This document shows, one piece after another, positions 5,790 to 11,509 of a stretch of DNA of 17,395 bases; positions within the stretch are counted from its first letter, which is position 1, and every line of letters begins with the position of its first letter. The stretch is from a bacterium (GTDB taxonomy: Bacteria; UBA10199; 2-02-FULL-44-16; JAAZCA01): NCBI GenBank assembly GCA_041648665.1, contig JBAZOP010000062.1, forward strand, positions 1 to 17,395, given 5' to 3'. The notes under the pieces were generated by a model, which was not told the origin of the DNA, ran no database searches, and saw only the letters and a program-made list of their open reading frames with translations. The position numbers and the translations under genes are program-made.

Positions 5790-6863
5790 GTTGGGAGCCT
5801 GTTCGCTGGTATTGGTGGCATCGACCTTGCCTTCGAAGCGGCGGGCTTTCGCATAGCATGGCAGGTGGAGATAGATGACTTCTGTACAGACATCCTCAGC
5901 AAGCGATGGCCGGACGTGCCACGCTACCGAGACGTGCGAGAGTGCGGCGCGCACAACCTCGCCCGATGCGACGTGCTCACCGGCGGCTTCCCGTGCCAGG
6001 ACATATCTGTGGCCGGGCAAGGCGCGGGTATTCTGGCTGGCACGCGCTCTGGTCTTTGGTTCGAGTTCGCCCGAATCATTGGCGAGCTACGACCCCGACT
6101 CGTGCTCCTGGAGAACGTCCCAGCTATCACTACTCGCGACGGAACAGTCGTACTTGGCTCGCTTGCCGCGCTGGGGTATGACGCGCGGTGGGGTGTTATA
6201 TCAGCGGCGGACGCCGGGGCCAGTCACCAGCGCGAACGGTGGTGGTGCGTGGCCTTCGCCCAACATCCGCGACCACCACTCACAGGGCGCGGGCATGAAT
6301 CCAAAGGCGCGCAGCGTGGCGCTCTCTACGAGGGTCGAAAAGATGGGGGCCAACTGGCCTACGCCGACGGGAGACGATGCGAACAACGCGACACGGCAAT
6401 CGGGCGCGTTCCAGAGCCTGACGCGGGCGGCTTGGGCGACACCAGCGGCGCGGGACTGGCGCAGCGGGAAGGCCAGCGACGAGACGATGGAACGCAACTC
6501 CCGTCCACTGAACGAGCAGGTGGAGATGATGTGGCCGACACCGCGAGCGGGCAGCGACACAATGGTCGGGGGTACAAACCATTGGAAGGCGTTGCAAAAG
6601 ACGGACTTGAAGGACGGGCGGAATGCCCTGAATCCCGACTGGGTAGAGGCGCTGATGGGCTATCCGCCTGGCTGGACGAATCCTACAGCCGCCTACACGT
6701 CGCGCGACCTGGGCAGCTTCAGCACGAGTGGGAGCCGCCGCGAGTCGCCAGCGGGCAATCAGGACGGGTCAACAGACTGAAGGCGCTGGGCAATGCGGTG
6801 GTACCGCAGGTCGTGTACCCGATAGCGGTAATGATGCACAAATGGCTGGAGGAAGCGGACTGA
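5781..6863 (+). CDS. DNA (cytosine-5) methyltransferase
   Basis: The 360-residue protein has the ordered motifs of C5-cytosine methyltransferases. These are motif I SLFAGIGGIDLAF (6-18, SAM binding), motif IV GGFPCQDIS with catalytic Cys72, motif VI ENV (111-113), motif VIII QRERW (150-154), a variable target-recognition region (about 165-325), and motifs IX/X ending RLKALGNAVVP (332-342). It methylates cytosine at carbon 5 in a specific DNA site, likely to protect phage DNA from host restriction. No partner endonuclease is seen. The ATG at 5781 is chosen because motif I follows at once and it overlaps the preceding stop (TGATG). The longer upstream extension lacks family character. The target-recognition region is overprinted by a second conserved frame (5875-6780). 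Short direct repeats flank the gene. Confidence 0.93.
   Translation: MLTVGSLFAGIGGIDLAFEAAGFRIAWQVEIDDFCTDILSKRWPDVPRYRDVRECGAHNLARCDVLTGGFPCQDISVAGQGAGILAGTRSGLWFEFARIIGELRPRLVLLENVPAITTRDGTVVLGSLAALGYDARWGVISAADAGASHQRERWWCVAFAQHPRPPLTGRGHESKGAQRGALYEGRKDGGQLAYADGRRCEQRDTAIGRVPEPDAGGLGDTSGAGLAQREGQRRDDGTQLPSTERAGGDDVADTASGQRHNGRGYKPLEGVAKDGLEGRAECPESRLGRGADGLSAWLDESYSRLHVARPGQLQHEWEPPRVASGQSGRVNRLKALGNAVVPQVVYPIAVMMHKWLEEAD
5875..6780 (+). CDS. Overprinted 'WPTP' protein in the +1 frame of the cytosine methyltransferase gene
   Basis: A 301-codon frame lies wholly inside the methyltransferase gene. From about residue 65 it reads like proteins I know as companions of phage cytosine methyltransferases. 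It has a DPDSCSWRTSQ motif (73-83), WGMTRGGVLYQ (100-110), four W-x-(S/T)-P repeats (WPSPNIRD 126, WPTPTGDD 161, WATPAARDW 187, WPTPRAGSD 220) and LNPDWVEALMGYPPGWT (252-268). The same DNA gives LAYAD, LGDTSGAG and VADTASG in the methyltransferase frame. Both readings therefore show family-like patterns, which suggests conserved dual coding. The actual start is uncertain, because the conserved part begins well after the ATG at 5875, and no ribosome-binding site stands out. It may assist target recognition, or be an accidental mirror of the repeats in the other frame. Confidence 0.5.
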   Translation: MTSVQTSSASDGRTCHATETCESAARTTSPDATCSPAASRARTYLWPGKARVFWLARALVFGSSSPESLASYDPDSCSWRTSQLSLLATEQSYLARLPRWGMTRGGVLYQRRTPGPVTSANGGGAWPSPNIRDHHSQGAGMNPKARSVALSTRVEKMGANWPTPTGDDANNATRQSGAFQSLTRAAWATPAARDWRSGKASDETMERNSRPLNEQVEMMWPTPRAGSDTMVGGTNHWKALQKTDLKDGRNALNPDWVEALMGYPPGWTNPTAAYTSRDLGSFSTSGSRRESPAGNQDGSTD

Positions 6864-6871
6864 TGCTAACC
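6846..6871 (+). repeat. Direct repeat copy 2, at the 3' junction of the cytosine methyltransferase gene
   Basis: This 26-bp sequence, ending GGACTGATGCTAACC, matches the copy at 5764-5789 with three mismatches and again spans a stop/start overlap (TGATG). Both copies carry the ribosome-binding region and the first codons (ATG CTR ACC) of the next gene. Confidence 0.65.
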
Positions 6872-7525
6872 ATCGCACGACTTGAGGAGTTGGAGCGCGC
6901 GGCGGCGCTGGGCTGGCGCGTGTTTCGGGTAACGGCGGACATGCTGCGCGACGACCCGCATGGGGTTGTGGACATGGTGCGCGCGGCGGAGAATGCGCTG
7001 GCGTCCTATCACGAGGATTGTTCATTGAGTGTGCGGGCGTCGGAGTTGGCGGAACTGTGTCTGGCGGTGCGGCACGGCGATAGAATATGGCAAACCCTGA
7101 ATGATCAAGAGATTCGTATCAGACGGTTGGAATATGCGAGCGAGCACGGGACGCGGGTGCCGCCGTCGCGGGCGTCCGAGCCGGACAGCGTGCCAACGGC
7201 GGACTTCATGGCGCTGGGGGACTGTGAGGAGGAAACCGCCTATCCTGAACATCTGAAATGGCGGTGGAGCATGGGCGGTACAGACACGCCGGAGCAAGGG
7301 ATGACTCGTATTTACGACGCTGACATTGACCGGAGTATCATTCGGCGACAGGCTCGCGACCTGCTCGACCGTGCGCGCGCGATTAGCCATAGCTGGGAAC
7401 AGTTCGCCAGGCCGTCGAATTCCTCGAATAGCGGGTCGGAGTGGCTTCAGTACCGCGAGTCTGCTAAGTTGCTGAAAGAGGTCATCGCGCTACTGGGGCG
7501 CATTGCGGGGGAGACGGGGAAATGA
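6863..7525 (+). CDS. Hypothetical protein, 220 residues
   Basis: The frame starts at the ATG at 6863, which overlaps the methyltransferase stop (TGATG) and is preceded by GGAGGAAG. The protein (MLTIARLEELERAAALGW...) is mostly helical and charged, with a Ser/Pro-rich stretch around residues 95-110 and an Asn/Ser-rich stretch near residue 185. No domain is recognised. It shares its translation start region with the methyltransferase through the 26-bp direct repeat. The upstream extension inside the methyltransferase gene is not needed. It is probably an accessory early protein. Confidence 0.72.
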   Translation: MLTIARLEELERAAALGWRVFRVTADMLRDDPHGVVDMVRAAENALASYHEDCSLSVRASELAELCLAVRHGDRIWQTLNDQEIRIRRLEYASEHGTRVPPSRASEPDSVPTADFMALGDCEEETAYPEHLKWRWSMGGTDTPEQGMTRIYDADIDRSIIRRQARDLLDRARAISHSWEQFARPSNSSNSGSEWLQYRESAKLLKEVIALLGRIAGETGK

Positions 7526-7830
7526 CCAGGATGCAGACGGCTGACGCTCTGGAATGGCTGGCGTCCGTGTTGGACGCCGATGGCCGCGATCCGCTGCCCT
7601 GTGACCGGATGATGCTGACGCTGGTGCTGTCTGAACTGTCCGACCTGCGCAGCGCGCTGACTGTGGCGACGCAGGACAGCGAATCGGCAGCGGCACTGCG
7701 CGCGGCGCAGGAGCGGCTTGAGGAATGTCGGCGGGCACTGGTGGCCCGGTCGCAGGAGATCGTGCGGCTGAAGCGGCTGGTCGAAGAGAAGAATCGCGCC
7801 ATTGGTGAGTATCTGGCGGAGGGGGAGTGA
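7522..7830 (+). CDS. Hypothetical coiled-coil protein, 102 residues
   Basis: The ATG overlaps the stop of the preceding gene (ATGA). The first half is a short helical region. Residues from about 57 to the end (ALRAAQERLEECRRALVARS onward) form a continuous charged amphipathic helix with heptad-like spacing, so dimerisation through a coiled coil is likely. There are no catalytic motifs. Small coiled-coil proteins of this sort are common in phage accessory operons, and nothing more specific can be said. Confidence 0.7.
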   Translation: MTRMQTADALEWLASVLDADGRDPLPCDRMMLTLVLSELSDLRSALTVATQDSESAAALRAAQERLEECRRALVARSQEIVRLKRLVEEKNRAIGEYLAEGE

Positions 7831-7898
7831 TGCGTCAGAGTGGCCGGGGCAGGGTGAAAAGGTGGGGCTGGAGTAGGCCGGGCGCTGACCTAAGGTAG
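7830..7898 (+). CDS. Tiny coupled ORF, 22 residues, basic
   Basis: An ATG at 7830 overlaps the preceding stop (TGATG) and opens a 22-codon frame (MRQSGRGRVKRWGWSRPGADLR) ending in TAG at 7896-7898. The peptide is strongly basic, with two tryptophans. The only positive evidence is the coupling geometry. It may just carry ribosomes across the 75-base gap to the next gene. Confidence 0.25.
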   Translation: MRQSGRGRVKRWGWSRPGADLR

Positions 7899-7904
7899 GA
7901 CCAG

Positions 7905-8228
7905 ATGCAGGCAACTACAACACGCTGTTTGAAGGTGTACATCCGGGGTGGGGCGAGTGGGGCAGACCGTCAATTGATGGCCCGACTCATGGCTGACCGC
8001 GCGCATGGTATCTGCTATTCGGAGACCCTGCGCCGCGCCCTGCGTCACTACTACAACCTTGACCGTCCGGCCCCACCCGCTTCCGACAATGGCCAATCAG
8101 CCACCAGCGCGGTGCTGCTACTGGCGGCCCAGGTGCGCGACCTGACCGCAGAGGTCGCGCGTCTGAGGGCGGAGGTCACGGCCATGCGGAGAGACTTAGC
8201 CTATGCGCTGGAGGTGGTGCAGTCATAG
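7905..8228 (+). CDS. Ribbon-helix-helix-like DNA-binding protein with C-terminal coiled coil
   Basis: The 107-residue protein opens with a strand (CLKVYIRG, 8-15). A helix (ADRQLMARLMADRAHG) and a second helix after a short turn (SETLRRALRHYYNL, about 40-53) follow, which is the ribbon-helix-helix layout. A linker leads to a coiled coil (about 67-105: LLLAAQVRDLTAEVARLRAEV and on). It is probably a dimeric DNA-binding protein, possibly a regulator. The ATG at 7905 follows AAGGTAGGA. It precedes a strong hairpin and the zinc-ribbon/winged-helix gene. The match to ribbon-helix-helix is by pattern only. Confidence 0.65.
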   Translation: MQATTTRCLKVYIRGGASGADRQLMARLMADRAHGICYSETLRRALRHYYNLDRPAPPASDNGQSATSAVLLLAAQVRDLTAEVARLRAEVTAMRRDLAYALEVVQS

Positions 8229-8229
8229 A

Positions 8230-8250
8230 CCCCACAGCTAAAGCTGGGGG
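8230..8250 (+). repeat. Compact hairpin resembling IS200/IS605-type subterminal hairpins
   Basis: CCCC-A-CAGCT (8230-8239) pairs with AGCTG-GGGG (8242-8250) around a two-base loop, leaving one unpaired A in the stem. A nine-pair stem with a single extruded base and TAAAG at the tip resembles the single-strand hairpins recognised by Y1 transposases. There is no T tract, so it is not a classical terminator. It lies just after the stop of the ribbon-helix-helix gene, upstream of the ribosome-binding site of the next gene. Confidence 0.45.
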
Positions 8251-8269
8251 CATCCAAACGGAGGTTCCG

Positions 8270-8587
8270 GTGAAGCATCATTGCTGTCCAAACTGCGGCG
8301 CGACGTTGGTGCTCGTCAACGGGCACTTGGCCCACCTTTCGCCCGCCGCCTTGCGTATAATCGAAGCCGCGCCTGATGGCTTTAGGCGCGGCTCTCCCAT
8401 GCCCGCCCACGCCCTCGGTGCGGCTATCGGCTACTCCGAGTCATCTACCCGCCGCGCGCTGCGTGAACTTGCCGAAGTCGGCGTGGTCTTCGCCATCGCC
8501 TATGGCAAGCGCACGATACGTCATCGCTATGCAGGTGTGCCCGCGCAATTGCTTCCTCGCACTTCTCCCCACCATTCCGCCAATTGA
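8270..8587 (+). CDS. Zinc-ribbon plus winged-helix DNA-binding protein
   Basis: A GTG at 8270 with GGAGGT (8260-8265) in front starts a 105-residue protein. It opens with CCPNCGATLVLVNGHLAHL, a short knuckle with Cys-x-x-Cys that may bind metal. A winged-helix domain covers about residues 24-90: LSPAALRIIEAAPDGF, then ALGAAIGYSESSTRRALRELAEVGVV with a clear recognition helix, then a wing. It is likely a transcriptional regulator. It is the last gene before the 870-bp non-coding tract and the packaging genes, so a role in early-to-late switching is possible. A 10-bp perfect hairpin (8365-8393) behind a TATAAT lies inside the gene. Confidence 0.75.
   Translation: MKHHCCPNCGATLVLVNGHLAHLSPAALRIIEAAPDGFRRGSPMPAHALGAAIGYSESSTRRALRELAEVGVVFAIAYGKRTIRHRYAGVPAQLLPRTSPHHSAN
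8365..8393 (+). repeat. Perfect 10-bp inverted repeat inside the winged-helix gene
   Basis: AGCCGCGCCT (8365-8374) and AGGCGCGGCT (8384-8393) form a perfect stem with a nine-base loop. A consensus -10 hexamer TATAAT sits at 8356-8361 without a good -35. It could be a regulatory RNA hairpin or operator, or could reflect chance in GC-rich coding DNA. Confidence 0.35.
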
Positions 8588-8620
8588 CGCCACCGCCTTC
8601 CCGTGAAAGTTGGCGTTTCC

Positions 8621-8649
8621 TTGACTTTTCCTGGTGTAGACTGTAGATA
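8621..8649 (+). promoter_or_regulatory. Promoter candidate for the giant structured RNA
   Basis: TTGACT (8621-8626), a 17-bp spacer and TAGATA (8644-8649) make a moderate sigma70-type promoter. A second -10-like TAGACT lies at 8637-8642. Transcription would start at about 8650-8656, at the first hairpin of the structured tract, and would continue into the terminase operon. Confidence 0.5.
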
Positions 8650-8651
8650 GA

Positions 8652-9447
8652 GGCACCATAGAGTGCCATCCCAGCGCGGGGCGCATCCCTTACCGACGCG
8701 CGCACCGTGCAAAGGCGGGCAGATGATACGGCTCGCCGCCGACGCGCACAGATACATTTTCCGCCCGATGCGCTGGGAGATGACGTGAGGCAGGGCCGCG
8801 AGTATGCGGTGACCGGGGCCGTGCGGGGATCATGCCCCCGCCGCGTCACTGTGGCCGACGAGCGGCGGGAAGGTGCGAGTCCAACAAGATATCCCGGCAG
8901 CCGCGGGCCACAATCTGCGCCGAAAATCTACTGTATCGGGGAATGTCCGACGCAGAGGCACTCCAACCGCGAATGCGGGCAAGGTGCCGGATCGGACTAG
9001 GCGCATGGCTCTGAAACCGGGCACATCCCGGTAAGTAGGAGCCTTCCGGCGGCGCACGGCCTATGTGCGCAGTATGCCTCGTGACCTGCTTATACACCAA
9101 TCGCGGGAGCGAGGCAGATCCGCCCTCACGTTCTACGGGATGTGAGGAGACCCCCCACGCTGCTTCGGTGGCGTGGTGCGGCGCTACAGGTGAAAGTCGG
9201 CTTCCTTCATGCCGTGCGCGCGGTAGCCGCGCCTAGCCTATAGCGTCCGCGCACGAAAGCGGGGCGGGCGGCGAGCGGACTCGGACTTGGACGTTCTAGC
9301 AGCGTCAACCGCCGCCGAAAAGGGAGCCGAGTTCCCGCCCCGCCGGTTGTGAACGCGGCAATGCCGCGCTGCGAGCCGGGCGCATTCCCGGCCCTCTCCT
9401 CAGGCGTGGGGGCGGCTATAGCGCTGCGCTTTGAAGGTGCCGCCCCC
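8652..9447 (+). ncRNA. Giant (about 800-nt) highly structured non-coding RNA candidate
   Basis: This tract has no convincing protein frame but is packed with helices placed end to end. A 5' hairpin is 8652-8656/8663-8667, and a 5' domain is closed by CCCAGCGC/GCGCTGGG (8670-8677/8770-8777). A central multibranch domain is closed by a long-range helix, ACG, TGAGG and AGG (8783-8794) with CCT, CCTCA and CGT (9393-9407). Inside it are stems 8809-8813/8845-8849, 8851-8856/8906-8911, 8914-8919/8951-8956, 8957-8961/8984-8988, 9007-9011/9039-9043, 9052-9057/9065-9070, 9076-9081/9110-9115, 9124-9129/9142-9147, a UUCG-capped stem 9155-9163/9168-9176, 9182-9190/9237-9245, a 10-bp GC helix 9259-9268/9334-9343, 9354-9359/9363-9368 and 9375-9380/9387-9392. 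A 9-bp 3' hairpin, 9408-9416/9439-9447, follows. Size and phage context recall GOLLD or ROOL, but I cannot assign a family. Confidence 0.72.
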
Positions 9448-9458
9448 TGGGAGATTGC

Positions 9459-9917
9459 ATGACGAAGCGGAAGACATACAGCGATAAGTTCAAGGCGGGG
9501 GCGCTCATCATGCTTGAGAGCGAGGGCTACCCGCAGGATCGCTATGCTATGCAGAGAGTAGCTAGAAAGCTGAATGTGCCCAACCGGACGCTGCGTCATT
9601 GGGCACATACCAAAGATGGCGAGGAATTCGCCGAGCTTTGCCAAGAACAAAAAAAGAGCATCACGACCCTGATCGAAGACGAGATTCGGATGGCGTTTGA
9701 GGCGCTAGGCATGGCCCGCCCTGATGCGAGCTATCGTGATCTGACCACGAGCATCGCCATCTTCATTGACAAGATGCAGCTGCTATCGGGCAAGCCGACG
9801 GAACGCAGCCAGCAGCAGATTAACGTGTCAGGGCTAGAGCACCTGGCGGGCATGAGTGACGATGAACTCTGGACGGTTATCCGCCCCACAACTGGAGTTG
9901 AGGCGGCGCGCCATTGA
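9459..9917 (+). CDS. terS: Terminase small subunit
   Basis: The 152-residue protein has an N-terminal helix-turn-helix region (KTYSDKFKAGALIML, then AMQRVARKLNVPNRTLRHWAHTKDGEEF, about residues 28-56). This fits phage small terminases, which recognise the packaging site and load the large subunit. The rest is helical, with an LSGKPTERSQQ linker. The ATG follows GGGAGA (9449-9454). The large terminase begins inside its 3' end in another frame, the usual terS-terL arrangement. The resemblance to transposase-type HTH domains (TYSDKFK) is noted, but the neighbouring large terminase decides the call. The start lies directly behind the 3' hairpin of the giant RNA. Confidence 0.85.
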   Translation: MTKRKTYSDKFKAGALIMLESEGYPQDRYAMQRVARKLNVPNRTLRHWAHTKDGEEFAELCQEQKKSITTLIEDEIRMAFEALGMARPDASYRDLTTSIAIFIDKMQLLSGKPTERSQQQINVSGLEHLAGMSDDELWTVIRPTTGVEAARH

Positions 9918-11313
9918 ACGCGCCCGCGGCTCATTAACATCATACAAGCTGCTGATCTGGCGGCGCTACCAGCACGCGCCGCATCTGGACGCGCTCGACC
10001 GCCTGCTCGCTCAGTGCAGCCAGCACGCGGCCACGGGCGGGGCAGCTGGCATCGGGCATCTCATCGTTGAGATGCCGCCCCGCCACGGCAAGACGACCAC
10101 CATCTCGCGCCTGTTCCCGACGTGGCACCTGGGCAACAACCCGGAGCACCGCGTGATCCTGGCGAGCTACGGCGCGTCGCTGGCGGAGAAGAACAGCCGC
10201 TACGCGCGCAACGTGCTCATGCTACCGCGCTACCAGGCCGTGTTTCCGGGCGTGGCGCTCGATATGGCGAGTCGGGCGGTGGATGCCTGGGACTTGGCAG
10301 CGCCGCATGAGGGCGGCCTGGACGCTATCGGGGTAGGGGGCGGCGTGACGGGCAAGGGCGGCCACATCATCATTGTAGACGACCCGGTCAAGTCGCGCGC
10401 CGAGGCGGAGTCGGAAACATACCGTGAGAAGGTGTGGGACTGGTTCACTGACGACCTGTATACGCGGCGCGAGCCGGGCGCGGCGGTGATCGTGGTCATG
10501 ACCCGCTGGCACATGGACGACCTCGTGGGGCGGCTGCTGAACCGGCAGCCCGGCGTCTGGACGCGGTTGCGGATGCCGGCGCTGGCCGAACCAGACGACA
10601 ACCTGGAGCGCAGCGAGGGCGCGGCACTGTGGCCTGACCGCTACCCGCTGCGCGAACTGGCGAACATCCGCTCAGCGCTTGGCGAATACAGTTGGTCGGC
10701 GCTGTACCAGCAGCGACCCGTGCCGGCAGAGGGCGGGCTGTTCAAGCGGGCGGCGTTCCACCTGATACCGCGAGCGCCGGAAGTGACGCGGGCTGTGCGC
10801 TACTGGGACTTAGCGATGAGTGACCGCACCAGCGCGGACTACACGGTCGGCGTGCTGCTGGGGCAGACGGAGGCTGGGCGGCTGGTCGTGCTGGATGTGG
10901 CGCGAGCACAACTGGACTGGCCATCAGTGCCGAGCTTCGTGGCAGAGACGGCGCTACGTGACGGGCCGGACGTGGCGCTGGGCTTCGAAGAGAAGGGCTA
11001 CATGAGCCGGGCCGGGCAGGAGTTGGCGCAGGATAGCCGTCTGCACAACTTCAGCATCTGGGGCTTTCCGAAGGACAAGGACAAGCTGACGAACGCGCTC
11101 CCATTCGCCGCGCGGGTGGGACAGGGGCTTGTGGACGTTGTGGAGGGGCACTGGGCCTGGGAGTTCATAGACGAGCTATGCAGCTTCCCGGCGGGTGAAC
11201 ATGACGACCAGGTAGACGCGGCGAGCGGGGCGTATGGGATGCTGGGGACGATTGCGGGGAGTGCGAGCCTAACGTATGCAGACGAATACACGATTGGGGC
11301 CGGTGATTTCTAG
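9856..11313 (+). CDS. terL: Terminase large subunit (packaging ATPase and nuclease)
   Basis: The 485-residue protein has both halves of a large terminase. The ATPase shows Walker A PPRHGKTT (74-81), Walker B IIIVDDP (171-177, Asp175/176) and the coupling motif MTRWH (215-219). The RNase H-like nuclease shows YWDLA (Asp318), FEEKG (Glu378/379) and HDDQVDA (Asp450/451). It drives DNA into proheads and cuts the concatemer. The GTG at 9856 overlaps the small subunit by about 60 bases. An ATG two codons later (9862) is an equally good start, and neither has a strong ribosome-binding site, so coupling to terS translation is likely. The length is typical. Confidence 0.95.
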   Translation: MTMNSGRLSAPQLELRRRAIERARGSLTSYKLLIWRRYQHAPHLDALDRLLAQCSQHAATGGAAGIGHLIVEMPPRHGKTTTISRLFPTWHLGNNPEHRVILASYGASLAEKNSRYARNVLMLPRYQAVFPGVALDMASRAVDAWDLAAPHEGGLDAIGVGGGVTGKGGHIIIVDDPVKSRAEAESETYREKVWDWFTDDLYTRREPGAAVIVVMTRWHMDDLVGRLLNRQPGVWTRLRMPALAEPDDNLERSEGAALWPDRYPLRELANIRSALGEYSWSALYQQRPVPAEGGLFKRAAFHLIPRAPEVTRAVRYWDLAMSDRTSADYTVGVLLGQTEAGRLVVLDVARAQLDWPSVPSFVAETALRDGPDVALGFEEKGYMSRAGQELAQDSRLHNFSIWGFPKDKDKLTNALPFAARVGQGLVDVVEGHWAWEFIDELCSFPAGEHDDQVDAASGAYGMLGTIAGSASLTYADEYTIGAGDF

Positions 11314-11509
11314 GGCGCGACGGGCGCTGATTGAGCGCATCGAGAAGACGCTCGACCCGCAAGCGCCCGCCTACATGGTGCGTGGGCCGGAGCGCATGAT
11401 CGACGACGGATGTGATTACGACCGGGGCTATGACCCCAGGCCGGAGATCGTGAAGGCAGAGGACGCCGCGATGAGACGGCGCGGAAGGGGTAACAATGAC
11501 GCAGAGTAA
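11303..11509 (+). CDS. Small acidic/basic hypothetical protein between terminase and portal
   Basis: A GTG at 11303 within the end of terL opens a 68-codon frame (VISRARRALIERIEKTLDPQ at the start) with GGGG upstream. An ATG at 11276 would add nine residues but lacks a ribosome-binding site. The product has a basic N-terminal helix, a central YMVRGPERMIDDGCDYDRGYD segment and a basic RRRGRG tail. There is no known domain. Small ORFs at this position in phage genomes are often head-assembly accessories, but nothing here proves it. Confidence 0.6.
   Translation: MISRARRALIERIEKTLDPQAPAYMVRGPERMIDDGCDYDRGYDPRPEIVKAEDAAMRRRGRGNNDAE

Noticed and set aside
6728..6862. Upstream extension of the 6863 gene into the methyltransferase gene
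   Set aside because: It would overlap motifs IX/X of the methyltransferase by 135 bases, and the TGATG junction with GGAGGAAG gives a better start.
8707..9000. 97-codon open frame inside the gene-free tract
   Set aside because: Starts in the structured tract, has low-complexity Arg/Pro/Ala-rich translation without domain character, no ribosome-binding site, and overlaps many strong helices.
8800..9250. Possible group II or group I intron, RNase P RNA or tmRNA
   Set aside because: Isolated bits such as GTGCGAG, GGTGAAAGTC and AAGATAT resemble intron motifs, but no domain V hairpin with its GAAA and AGC signature, no ordered P/Q/R/S set, and no RNase P or tmRNA signatures could be found.
8652..9447. 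omega-RNA of an IscB/IsrB (HEARO) element
   Set aside because: No IscB, IsrB or TnpB gene lies in the window and the structured tract is much longer than the usual element. Left open only as a search to run.
9408..9447. Rho-independent terminator before the small terminase
   Set aside because: The 9-bp stem is strong but is followed by TGGGAGATTG with no T tract, and the terminase ribosome-binding site comes at once.
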